Origin: CAZULF01 sp964621215 | GTDB lineage: Bacteria; Pseudomonadota; Gammaproteobacteria; UBA1113 | DNA: 21,715 bases | Direction: 5' to 3' | NCBI GenBank assembly: GCA_964621215.1 | Contig: CAZULF010000028.1 | Coordinates: forward strand, 1 to 21,715 | Shown: one piece after another, positions 7,091 through 14,969 of the stretch | How positions within the stretch are numbered: position 1 is the stretch's first letter | Layout: each line of letters opens with the position of its first letter | The notes under the pieces: model-generated | What the model was told of the DNA's origin: nothing | The model's database searches: none | The model's input: the letters and a program-made list of their open reading frames with translations, nothing else | Position numbers and translations under genes: made by a program

Positions 7091-8683
7091 TTACACACCC
7101 GTCGGCATAATTGGCGTATCGTCTTTGCTTAACATCATCGGGGCTACTTTACCGCTTAATTTTAATGCCAGATAAAATATTACCAGCGTTAGAACAGCAA
7201 TAACAATAAAATCAGGTCCAAAAGCTAAAGCCCCTAACCCATTACCAAACGTACCTAAATAAGAAATGAGTGTCATGCCCGAAAAATAAGGCAGTAGCCA
7301 CCAAGACGTCTTCCATTGCTTCAGCCATAAACTTTCTTTGCTAGAGTAACAATGTACTATAAAAAAGAGTAAACCGATGCTCATCGCAATCATCATGCGG
7401 TAAACCGTATGCCAACCAGTCCAAAAAATCAGTAAATTACAAGCATAAAACGCAACTAAAGCAATCGCATTCGCCGCGGGTAAACGAAATGGCCGTGGGT
7501 GATCGGGTTGAACACGACGCAATGCTATGAGTGAAATAGGACCGATAATATAGGAAATAACAAAACAAGAAACGATAAAGCCCACCATTTCTTGCCAACC
7601 AGGGAAAGGTAAAAATAGCACAAGTCCTAAAACATAATTCACTGCGATGCTACGAACTGGAACGCTATTTTTTGTTAGCTTTTGTAATGCCTTGGGGAAA
7701 AAGCCAATTTTACTTAAGCCATAATTAGTGCGCGCTGTCGCGGCGGTGAAAATATAACCGGTTCCGAAAGGAGAAATCAATGCGTCTCCATATAAAATAA
7801 TGACGAACCAGGCTAAACCCAATGCTGTAAGAATCCCAGCAAAAGGTCCATTATCGCCACTATAATGTATGTTCTTCCACCCTTCATTCAAACTTTCAGG
7901 GGTTAATGCGCCAATATAAGCGATTTGTAGTAATGAATATAAAACAATACAGAAAACGACCGACCCAATGAGTGCAAGCGGAATATTACGCTGTGGATTT
8001 TTAGATTCACCCGCCAATTGCAACACGGTATTAGAACCAATAAAAGAATAAATAACGCCGCCTAATGGTAATGCGGCTAAAACGCCGTGCCAACCATAAG
8101 GTAAGAAACCACCATTAGTTGCGCTAGATAAATTTGAGCTATTAAAATCAATAGATAACAACACAATGACGGTTAATATCGGCACGATCAATTTGATGCT
8201 AGTAATTATTGTATTGGCTCTACTGAAAAAACGTACGCCTTGATAATTCAAAATGCACATTAACAGCATGACTATCGCACCAGCGACTAAACCTTTATGA
8301 GTTAACACGACAGTTTTGTCAACTTCAGTGACCAAACCAGGAATGTAATTCCCCGCATAATGTAATAGTCCCATGGTTTCAACAGGAGCAATAGTCATAC
8401 TGGAAACCCACACCATCCAGCCTGTCACAAAACTCATTAACGGACCATGACTATATTGTGCATATTGCACCATGCCTCCAGCAATAGGGAATGCTGTACC
8501 CAATTCAGCAAAAGTAAAGGCAATAATCGTCATCATTAAGCCGCCAATCAGCCATGAAATAATCGCTGCCGGACCAGCGATTTGTGCTGCATACATGGGT
8601 CCAAATAACCAACCAGAGCCTAAGACACTACCGATACCGGCAAAAAGTAAACCTATTGAACTTATATTACGTTGAAACTGCAT
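7091..8683 (-). CDS. APC-superfamily amino-acid permease (YveA/AspT-like)
   Basis: A 530-aa inner-membrane transporter with about 12-13 hydrophobic helices. APC features include the N-terminal GIGSVLGSGWLFGP glycine-rich helix 1 and the FAELGTAFPIAGGMVQYAQY segment of helices 2-3. That segment and the following YSHGPLMSFVTGWMVWVSS resemble the aspartate:proton symporter YveA group. The substrate is not proven. The start is the ATG at 8683 rather than an upstream in-frame TTG (8707), because GGAG at 8692-8695 lies 8 bases before the ATG. It follows the carbamoyltransferase stop by 4 bases and its ribosome binding site overlaps that stop, so the two are translationally coupled. It is the last gene of the LPS-decoration operon, although no link to LPS is evident from the protein. 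Confidence 0.85.
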   Translation of the reverse strand: MQFQRNISSIGLLFAGIGSVLGSGWLFGPMYAAQIAGPAAIISWLIGGLMMTIIAFTFAELGTAFPIAGGMVQYAQYSHGPLMSFVTGWMVWVSSMTIAPVETMGLLHYAGNYIPGLVTEVDKTVVLTHKGLVAGAIVMLLMCILNYQGVRFFSRANTIITSIKLIVPILTVIVLLSIDFNSSNLSSATNGGFLPYGWHGVLAALPLGGVIYSFIGSNTVLQLAGESKNPQRNIPLALIGSVVFCIVLYSLLQIAYIGALTPESLNEGWKNIHYSGDNGPFAGILTALGLAWFVIILYGDALISPFGTGYIFTAATARTNYGLSKIGFFPKALQKLTKNSVPVRSIAVNYVLGLVLFLPFPGWQEMVGFIVSCFVISYIIGPISLIALRRVQPDHPRPFRLPAANAIALVAFYACNLLIFWTGWHTVYRMMIAMSIGLLFFIVHCYSSKESLWLKQWKTSWWLLPYFSGMTLISYLGTFGNGLGALAFGPDFIVIAVLTLVIFYLALKLSGKVAPMMLSKDDTPIMPTGV

Positions 8684-8687
8684 AACG

Positions 8688-8695
8688 TTAACTCC
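8688..8695 (-). promoter_or_regulatory. Ribosome binding site of the permease overlapping the upstream stop codon
   Basis: On the minus strand GGAGTTAA combines the Shine-Dalgarno GGAG with the TAA stop of the carbamoyltransferase. It decides the permease start (ATG at 8683) and indicates coupled translation. The same arrangement (TAAGGG) precedes the carbamoyltransferase start at 10418. Confidence 0.8.
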
Positions 8696-10418
8696 GCTCT
8701 TTAACAATCAAAATATCTTCCATGATCAAATACTGTAAATCAGAACCATAAAACATATTTAACGCATCTGTTGGTGAACATACCATGGGTTCACCACGGC
8801 GATTTAATGAGGTATTTAATACCACTGCATTTCCATTTCGGCGTGCTAATGCAGAAATTAAATCATAATAACGAGGGTTTGTGGCTCGTGTGACCACTTG
8901 TGCCCGCGCAGTTCCATCTTTGTGGACTACTTCAGGAATACGCTGCTTCCAGTTTTCCTCTACATCAAACGCAAAGGTCATATACGGCGCTGGATGCGTT
9001 GTCTGTAAAATCTCTGGCGCCACCGAGTCTAACATACTAGGACAGAAAGGACGCCACCGTTCTCGATATTTAATCTGTAAATTAATTTTCTCGGCAATTC
9101 CGGGCATGCTAGGATTACCTAAAATGCTGCGATTACCTAATGCACGTGGACCAAACTCCATGCGTCCTTGCAACCAAGCTAAAGGATTTCCTGCCGCTAA
9201 AATTTCAGCGGCTTGTTCTGGTACATTATCCAAACGTTGCCATTGCGGTTTGTTGGGATGTTGCTCGCATGCAACAATACATTGCTCTGTGGTATAACTA
9301 GGGCCTAAATACACATGCTCTAACGGTTTGACCTGTTCACCTAACAAGCTTGCGACGTATGACGCGGCACCCACTGCAGTGCCCGCATCACCTGCTGCTG
9401 GCTGAACAAATAATTCTTTAACATGAGGTAAAGCAATAATGCGCTGATTCAGCTTAACATTCAGCGCTACACCGCCAGCAAAACAAATCTTACCCGTTTC
9501 GCGGATAATATCACCGAGATAATGCTCAACCAACTCTAATGTCACATCTTCTAATAATTGTTGCATACTGGCCGCATAATCTATGTAGGGGTCATCAATC
9601 TCATCCCCTTTTCGCATCGGTCCTAACCAATCGATTAATTTCTTACTGAAAAAATAAGCTTGGCCATCTTGTTTATAACGGCGCAACCCTACTGTGTTAA
9701 CAAGCGCCGTATTCACTTTAAAACCATGACCATTAAATTTAATTAATGGCGATAAATCATGTTTTTTAGGATCGCCATAAGGCGCCATACCCATGACTTT
9801 AAATTCACCATCTAACATTTCAAAACCCAAGTACTGGGTCATCGCACCATAGACACCACCCAATGAATCAGGATCATAAAATTCTTTTATTTTATGTATT
9901 TTACCATTCTCGCCATAACCTAAAAAGGTAGTGGCGTATTCTCCTTTACCATCGATACCAATGATGGCGGTTTTTTCTTGGAAGCCACTGAGATGATACG
10001 CGCTGCTCGCATGCGCAAGATGATGCTCGACCGGATAAATTCGAGTTTTTGTCAAATCCATTCCCAACTCACGCATGAGTTGTTTGGTCTTTTTCATATT
10101 TCGACGAAAATGACGATTGCCATTGAATAATGCACCAAAGGCACGATCGGGAGCATACCAGTACCGTTTAGCAAAATGCCAACGTGCTTTATCTTTTAAA
10201 CTCACTGGCGCAAATGACAATGCGACTGCATCAATTTCATGGGGTTGAATTCCAGCAAATTGCAAACACCACTTAGCTGCTTCGACTGGAAATAAATTTT
10301 TCGCATGTTTATCGCGAATAAATCGCTCTTCTTCTGCTGCCGCGACCAATTTCCCGTTTACAAATAACGCTGCAGAAGCGTCATGATTAACTGTGCCTGA
10401 TAGACCTAAAATGTTCAT
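8688..10418 (-). CDS. O-carbamoyltransferase of the NodU/CmcH/TobZ family (WapO-like, probable LPS core)
   Basis: A 576-aa cytosolic enzyme that moves a carbamoyl group from carbamoyl phosphate, through carbamoyl-adenylate, to a hydroxyl of a sugar. The N-terminal Kae1/YrdC-like domain shows NHDASAA at residues 11-17, HHLAHASSAYH at 132-142 (histidines expected at the metal/nucleotide site), IGIDGKGEYAT at 153-163 and FAGGVALNVKLN at 313-324. The C-terminal domain has EFGPRALGNRSILGNP at 421-436 and RERWRPFCPSM at 452-462. Length and motifs are intact. It lies 9 bases after a kinase-like gene, with a ribosome binding site overlapping that gene's stop. In P. aeruginosa a NodU-type carbamoyltransferase next to heptose kinases carbamoylates inner-core heptose II. 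The same acceptor is inferred here from context only. Confidence 0.9.
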   Translation of the reverse strand: MNILGLSGTVNHDASAALFVNGKLVAAAEEERFIRDKHAKNLFPVEAAKWCLQFAGIQPHEIDAVALSFAPVSLKDKARWHFAKRYWYAPDRAFGALFNGNRHFRRNMKKTKQLMRELGMDLTKTRIYPVEHHLAHASSAYHLSGFQEKTAIIGIDGKGEYATTFLGYGENGKIHKIKEFYDPDSLGGVYGAMTQYLGFEMLDGEFKVMGMAPYGDPKKHDLSPLIKFNGHGFKVNTALVNTVGLRRYKQDGQAYFFSKKLIDWLGPMRKGDEIDDPYIDYAASMQQLLEDVTLELVEHYLGDIIRETGKICFAGGVALNVKLNQRIIALPHVKELFVQPAAGDAGTAVGAASYVASLLGEQVKPLEHVYLGPSYTTEQCIVACEQHPNKPQWQRLDNVPEQAAEILAAGNPLAWLQGRMEFGPRALGNRSILGNPSMPGIAEKINLQIKYRERWRPFCPSMLDSVAPEILQTTHPAPYMTFAFDVEENWKQRIPEVVHKDGTARAQVVTRATNPRYYDLISALARRNGNAVVLNTSLNRRGEPMVCSPTDALNMFYGSDLQYLIMEDILIVKERS

Positions 10419-10427
10419 GAAAAACCC

Positions 10428-11903
10428 TTACGCTAGATTCAATTGTTCGAATGTATTTTGGGCCACGGCGCTAATATTTGTATCAAGTGGCCAACTTTGG
10501 ATAAAGGTCTGAATACCCGCTTGTGCTGCATGAGTAAGTTTTTTAGCTGAAGCATGTTGTTGAATTTTTTCCAAATTAACCAATACAACATCATTGCTAG
10601 TCACCAAAAAATCGTTTGCACAAACATTACTACAGGTGATTTGTGAGCGCGCTAGTTTCTTCATAATCAATCCAACGCTATTAAATATTTTTGTTAGCTC
10701 AGCTTCATCGTGCTGATGCTTTTCAACATATTGCCCTAAGGGTATACCTTCAATATATTCAGTAATCAAATAACCTCGAGAAAAATAGGGATAAACCCCC
10801 TTTTCACATATGGCCAAAGGTTTTAATGCTGACGCGCCAATTAACTGCAAGCAATGCGCATTGATCCATTCTCGTTTGGCCGATGACTTCCGTATTGCGT
10901 GCTTCAATATATCAAGCCAGTGTTTAGGTTGATATTTTTTCACTAACAATGGCTTTTCTGCTAATAATAATTTTCCAAATTCAGATGCGTTGGATGTTTG
11001 GGCCATTTCTGTATTAATGACTTGTATATGCTGATCAATACACGGTAACAATTGAGGTAATCCGGATTGCCCCTGTTCTCTTGCCCAAATGGCACGCATA
11101 GTCCAGCTGGTGGATGTTGCAAATGAGGTGCACTCTCTCAAGGTTTTTTCTAAGAATTTTCTGCGCAAACGTAATAATTGCTTATGAACGTATTGATATA
11201 ATAAATTCGATTTTCTTGCGCTCGCAGGCCAATTTCGGAAACTACTATAAATTAAATAAGCCTGATTCAAGTTAACGTCATGGACATAAGAAAGTTGTGC
11301 AATTAGCATTGCGACATTTTTTAGACTTTTTTTAGCAGCTACACCGCGTTTACTTCGCGTTACTTTCTTCAATGCGTCCCCATCTAAACTATAGATGCGC
11401 GACTGTCGCAGCATAAAATTGCCGGAGTGTAAATCTTCTTGAACCAAGCCTGCCTTATGTTGCTTAGCTATGGCTCGTAAAATTTTCACTAATAGCTTAA
11501 GTTGTTCCGCTGAGTCTGTAGCGTTGCGCCACAGATTAGTAAAGTTTTCAGCATGATCCAAATATTCAAATATCAATAATTCAACATCTTTAACCGCCGC
11601 AGGACCCGCATAAAGTAAGTTAGGGGTGGGTATTTCTGCACGAACTAATGCCGCAATGCCGCCACTGTCACGTTCAGCATAATATTTAGCTTTGCGAGGA
11701 GAAAAAAATAGCTTAACCACAACTTCTTTATCATTCCATACGCCATAGGCTGTAAGACGTTTTTTAGGAATAACCCGTAGTGCTTTTTGAATGCAAAGCT
11801 CTTCCCCGTTAGCCAATTGCAAATAGATGGGATAAATGATATCGCGACAATTCGTTAATAATTCCTTTTGCGAGGTAATAAACTTTTTACCTACTGTTTC
11901 CAT
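10428..11903 (-). CDS. Tandem Kdo/WaaP-like kinase protein with a degenerate second kinase domain
   Basis: A 491-aa protein of two LPS-kinase-like domains. The first (about residues 35-250) keeps the kinase residues: K64 (VVVKLF), the catalytic loop QEDLHSGN (155-162, D157, N162) and a metal-binding acidic pair in LDGDAL (D174/D176). The second (about 285-490) has a lysine (VKK, 321-323) and a TEYIEGIPLG hinge. Where an HxDxxxxN loop is expected it reads CSNVCAND (424-431), and the DFG-equivalent position is N443 (LVNLEKI). The second lobe is therefore probably a pseudokinase. It resembles the P. aeruginosa PA5006-type gene beside wapP/wapQ, so a role in phosphorylating core heptose is likely. 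Its start overlaps the upstream gene by 13 bases, which suggests coupled expression. Confidence 0.75.
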   Translation of the reverse strand: METVGKKFITSQKELLTNCRDIIYPIYLQLANGEELCIQKALRVIPKKRLTAYGVWNDKEVVVKLFFSPRKAKYYAERDSGGIAALVRAEIPTPNLLYAGPAAVKDVELLIFEYLDHAENFTNLWRNATDSAEQLKLLVKILRAIAKQHKAGLVQEDLHSGNFMLRQSRIYSLDGDALKKVTRSKRGVAAKKSLKNVAMLIAQLSYVHDVNLNQAYLIYSSFRNWPASARKSNLLYQYVHKQLLRLRRKFLEKTLRECTSFATSTSWTMRAIWAREQGQSGLPQLLPCIDQHIQVINTEMAQTSNASEFGKLLLAEKPLLVKKYQPKHWLDILKHAIRKSSAKREWINAHCLQLIGASALKPLAICEKGVYPYFSRGYLITEYIEGIPLGQYVEKHQHDEAELTKIFNSVGLIMKKLARSQITCSNVCANDFLVTSNDVVLVNLEKIQQHASAKKLTHAAQAGIQTFIQSWPLDTNISAVAQNTFEQLNLA

Positions 11904-12688
11904 TTAGATTTTCTCCATTTTTTAAAACGATGACTTACTTGTTTTAACAGAATAAGATGATGTTTTTTCAGGCGATCTACATTTTTGTAGCATTTATAAA
12001 AATAAAAAATGTCTGCTGTGCGCAAATTGCTTAAACCTCTATGCAGAAAATGTAAATCCTTATCCGCACCATCAATGGGTAAATACCAGTAGCGTGCATT
12101 TTCCAAATCAATAAAGCGGATTGAGATAGGTTCATTCGGCGCGTACTTGATAAAAACATGTTTAGGATGCAAAGCTCCATATCGAATAAATCGTTTATGT
12201 ACATCGCGAACAGCATGAGCAATTTGTTTGACAATTTCTCGTCTTTCCTTGATGGGTGGAAAGGCTGTTTGACTCCATTCAGTATATAAATTTTCTAGCG
12301 ATTCATATTCCGGTGAAATAGAGGCTGTGATTAATATCGCGCGTGTTTGTTTATCTACCTTTCTTTCGGCGTAATAAATAGGCTCGGCAATAGGTATGCC
12401 ATGACGCATAAAACGCTTCATATTTCTCATTTCACGACGAAATGTTGGCACAACTCTAATTAAATTGGCTATGGCTTTATAATTGTGATTTTGTTGCCGT
12501 TTCAGAAATAAGGTAACTTGTTGGCCATCCGCCATTGTCACAAACAATCTGGAGACACCACTCCACCCACCACGTCGTTTATTACGTGGCTCGACCAGTT
12601 CGGCTTCAACATCCCATAATTGTTCGAAACTGCCTAGTTGGTTTGCATCTAAAATGGCTTGCCATGTGGGTACAATATAATCTTTCAT
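11891..12688 (-). CDS. LPS core kinase-like protein, InaA/WapQ (Kdo/WaaP) family
   Basis: A 265-aa cytosolic kinase-fold protein. It matches the InaA/PA5007-type pattern: EPRNKRRGGWSGVSRLF (residues 33-49), FLKRQQNH (61-68) with K63 as the ATP lysine, PTFRREMRNM (81-90), GALHPKHVFI (171-180) in place of the HRD loop and FIDLENAR (192-199) with D194 as the DFG equivalent. The missing HRD aspartate is a feature of the InaA group rather than damage. In Pseudomonas such genes lie in the core cluster and affect heptose phosphorylation. It is the first gene of the minus-strand operon. AGGGA lies about 12 bases before the ATG, a somewhat long spacing. The intergenic region shared with the divergent waaG-waaP fusion carries the presumed promoters. 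Confidence 0.8.
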   Translation of the reverse strand: MKDYIVPTWQAILDANQLGSFEQLWDVEAELVEPRNKRRGGWSGVSRLFVTMADGQQVTLFLKRQQNHNYKAIANLIRVVPTFRREMRNMKRFMRHGIPIAEPIYYAERKVDKQTRAILITASISPEYESLENLYTEWSQTAFPPIKERREIVKQIAHAVRDVHKRFIRYGALHPKHVFIKYAPNEPISIRFIDLENARYWYLPIDGADKDLHFLHRGLSNLRTADIFYFYKCYKNVDRLKKHHLILLKQVSHRFKKWRKSKWKQ

Positions 12689-12786
12689 TAATAACTTATT
12701 TCCCTGAGAGCATGTAAAATGGAGGTCTTTATTTAATCAGAAAGGCCTGTCTGCGTCAAGGAACGCCCTTTTTAGTCAATTCTCCC

Positions 12787-12825
12787 TTGTAGCCTGGATT
12801 CCGCTGCGCTACATCCAGGCTACAA
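12787..12825. repeat. Family B mini-hairpin
   Basis: Thirteen-base perfect arms ttgtagcctggat (12787-12799) and its complement (12813-12825) enclose 13 bases (tccgctgcgctac). It corresponds to one terminal repeat of the 193-bp element closed by the opposite end. It sits in the divergent promoter region, with the putative -35 of the + strand gene starting 4 bases after it. Confidence 0.85.
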
Positions 12826-12828
12826 AGA

Positions 12829-12858
12829 TTGTGAATCGCTATGGAAATTTGTTATACT
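12829..12858 (+). promoter_or_regulatory. Probable sigma-70 promoter (extended -10) for waaG-waaP
   Basis: TATACT at 12853-12858 is preceded by TG at 12850-12851, an extended -10. TTGTGA at 12829-12834 is a fair -35 at 18-base spacing. Transcription would begin near 12865, about 50 bases before the ATG. This is a consensus match only. Confidence 0.5.
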
Positions 12859-12916
12859 GCTGTCATTTTGGACAGTTAGGGCCCTTCATCCGGCGACATA
12901 TCTTGGATATTTATTA

Positions 12917-14938
12917 ATGAAATTAGCCTTTTGTTTATTTAAATACTTCCCTTTCGGTGGTTTGCAACGAGACTTTCGCGCTGTGGTTGAGGCCTGCATT
13001 CAATCAGGCCATGAAGTCGATATCTATACTATGGAATGGACTGGCGAAATATTACCGCACGTTACAATCCACCTTGTACCAGTCAAAGGCATTGCTAACC
13101 ATAAGCGTTACTGGAGTTTCTCAAACTATATTCAGTCCAAGGTGTCTGGACGCTATGATGCAGTCATTGGTTTTAACATGATGGCCGGGCTGGATGTGTA
13201 TTTTGCTGCCGATGCGTGCTACCAACAACGGATGCAAACAACGAAAACTTTTCTGCATCGTCTTTCTTCACGGCATAGGTACTTCAGCAAATTAGAAGCG
13301 GCTGTTTTTTCTCCCTGCTCTAATACGAGTATTTTAGCTCTTGCGCAAAGACAAATTAATGATTTTTATTATCACTATAATACTCCGCTAGAACGATTTT
13401 ATTTATTACCGCCTTGGCTCAATCCGGATAGATTTCCGCCAGATAATGTTGATGAAATTCGACAAACATATCGCCAACAATGGGGCATCGGTGATAATGA
13501 TAAATTAATTTTAATGGTAGGCTCTGGATTCAAAACCAAAGGGTTAGATCGTGCTTTAATTGCCATTGCTGCATTACCCGAGCCTCTAAAAAAACAGGTA
13601 AAAATGTTTGTTATTGGACACGATAAACAAAAATTCTTTTTGCAACAAGTAAAAAAATTACAAGTGACTGAACAGGTGAAATTTCTTGGTGGTCGAACCG
13701 ATGTCCCACAATTTATGTTTGCGGCAGATTTACTCCTCCACCCTGCTCACGTTGAAAATACCGGCAATGTATTATTTGAAGCTATGGTGGCTGGTTTAGC
13801 TATCATCGCAACTGACGTTTGTGGCTTTGCTCCTTATATTGTTAAAGCCAATGCCGGCATGGTGCTACCCTCCCCATTTAAACAGGAAAATCTAAATAGT
13901 TCGTTGCAAACTATGCTTCAGGCGGATTTCAGAGCTTATGGTAATAATGGTATAAAACTAACATCAACTATGTCATTTGATGCGATGCCACAATTAGCAA
14001 CAAAATTCATTGAAAAAACAGCCACTAAAAAGCAAATGCAAACGCCTTTAGATAACATAAAACACTCATCTCATTTTTTTATTTATCCTGAATTACTCTC
14101 TCTTTTTAGCATCGAGACCTCTGCAGTTATGCAGCAAGACACTCGAATATCTGAAAGAGTTTCTGTTTTGGGACAGTCTCAAGATTACAACCACTATTTC
14201 TCTAAGATTATGCGCTTGTCGGGTGAACTCTATCGCAACATTGAAGGACGTAAAACCTTATTATTTGAACATGATAATCACCAATATTTTGCTAAATTAC
14301 ATTTTGGCATCGGATGGAAAAAGCTACTTAACTATTTAATCCAATTTCGATTCCCTGTGACATCCGCAAAAAATGAATATATAGCCATTAAAGCCGTAGA
14401 ACGCTTACAAATAAATACGGTGCAAGCCGTGGGTTTTGGTTCGAGAGGTTTAAGTCCTGTTGACAAACAATCTTTCTTGCTCACGCGGGCGATATTAAAC
14501 TGCATTAGTTTGGAAGAAATGATTCTGCAACATGATTTGAATATTGACTATAAATTAAAACGCCAGCTTATCAACGAAGTGGCAAAAATCGCAAAAAAAC
14601 TGCATGAAAATGGATTAAATCATCGTGATTTTTACGCGGCGCATTTTCTGTTTGATCAAACTTTTTATGATGATACCCAAAAGGTTCGTCTCTATTTACT
14701 TGATTTGCATAGAGCACAAATCCGTAAATCTGTACCTTTCCGTTGGATGGTGAAGGATATTGCGAGCTTATATTATTCGGTATCACACCCTAAAATGACT
14801 CGACGCGATTTATGTTATTTTATGATGAAATATACCGGAAAACGTTTGAAAGATACTTTGCAGCAAGATAAAAAGTTTTGGAATAATGTAGCGCAAAAGG
14901 CGGCGCAACTTAACTTAAGAATACCGCAGAATAAGTAG
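12917..14938 (+). CDS. waaG-waaP: WaaG-WaaP fusion: LPS core glucosyltransferase I plus heptose kinase in one chain
   Basis: A 673-aa bifunctional protein for inner-core LPS at the cytoplasmic face of the inner membrane. Residues 1-370 are a GT4 (GT-B) transferase that closely follows E. coli WaaG from the first residue: AFCLFKYFPFGGLQRDF (4-20), GFNMMAGLDVYFAADACY (85-102), VGSGFKTKGLDR (201-212) and the EX7E nucleotide-sugar motif E280-E288 (HVENTGNVLFEAMVAG). After a linker of about 50 residues, residues 425-673 follow E. coli WaaP: K460 (YFAKLH), GLNHRDFYAAHFLF (566-579, catalytic D571), LLDLHRAQIRKSVPFRW (594-610, D596) and a C-terminal RRDLCYFMMKY. Both parts keep their catalytic residues. 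In enterics and Pseudomonas these are separate genes. There is no good ribosome binding site before the ATG. The TAG stop (14936-14938) is supplied by a family B repeat arm. Confidence 0.93.
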   Translation: MKLAFCLFKYFPFGGLQRDFRAVVEACIQSGHEVDIYTMEWTGEILPHVTIHLVPVKGIANHKRYWSFSNYIQSKVSGRYDAVIGFNMMAGLDVYFAADACYQQRMQTTKTFLHRLSSRHRYFSKLEAAVFSPCSNTSILALAQRQINDFYYHYNTPLERFYLLPPWLNPDRFPPDNVDEIRQTYRQQWGIGDNDKLILMVGSGFKTKGLDRALIAIAALPEPLKKQVKMFVIGHDKQKFFLQQVKKLQVTEQVKFLGGRTDVPQFMFAADLLLHPAHVENTGNVLFEAMVAGLAIIATDVCGFAPYIVKANAGMVLPSPFKQENLNSSLQTMLQADFRAYGNNGIKLTSTMSFDAMPQLATKFIEKTATKKQMQTPLDNIKHSSHFFIYPELLSLFSIETSAVMQQDTRISERVSVLGQSQDYNHYFSKIMRLSGELYRNIEGRKTLLFEHDNHQYFAKLHFGIGWKKLLNYLIQFRFPVTSAKNEYIAIKAVERLQINTVQAVGFGSRGLSPVDKQSFLLTRAILNCISLEEMILQHDLNIDYKLKRQLINEVAKIAKKLHENGLNHRDFYAAHFLFDQTFYDDTQKVRLYLLDLHRAQIRKSVPFRWMVKDIASLYYSVSHPKMTRRDLCYFMMKYTGKRLKDTLQQDKKFWNNVAQKAAQLNLRIPQNK

Positions 14939-14969
14939 CCTGGATGGAGCGCAGCGGAATCCAGGCTAC
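14935..14969. repeat. Family B mini-hairpin carrying the stop codons of two convergent genes
   Basis: Eleven-base perfect arms gtagcctggat (14935-14945) and atccaggctac (14959-14969) enclose ggagcgcagcgga. The TAG of the left arm is the stop codon of the waaG-waaP fusion. The TAG of the right arm, read on the minus strand, is the stop codon of waaF. The hairpin may also serve as a bidirectional terminator. Confidence 0.9.

Noticed and set aside
8881..9297. Plus-strand frame of 138 codons inside the carbamoyltransferase
   Set aside because: It is antisense to highly conserved catalytic motifs and has no recognisable domain.
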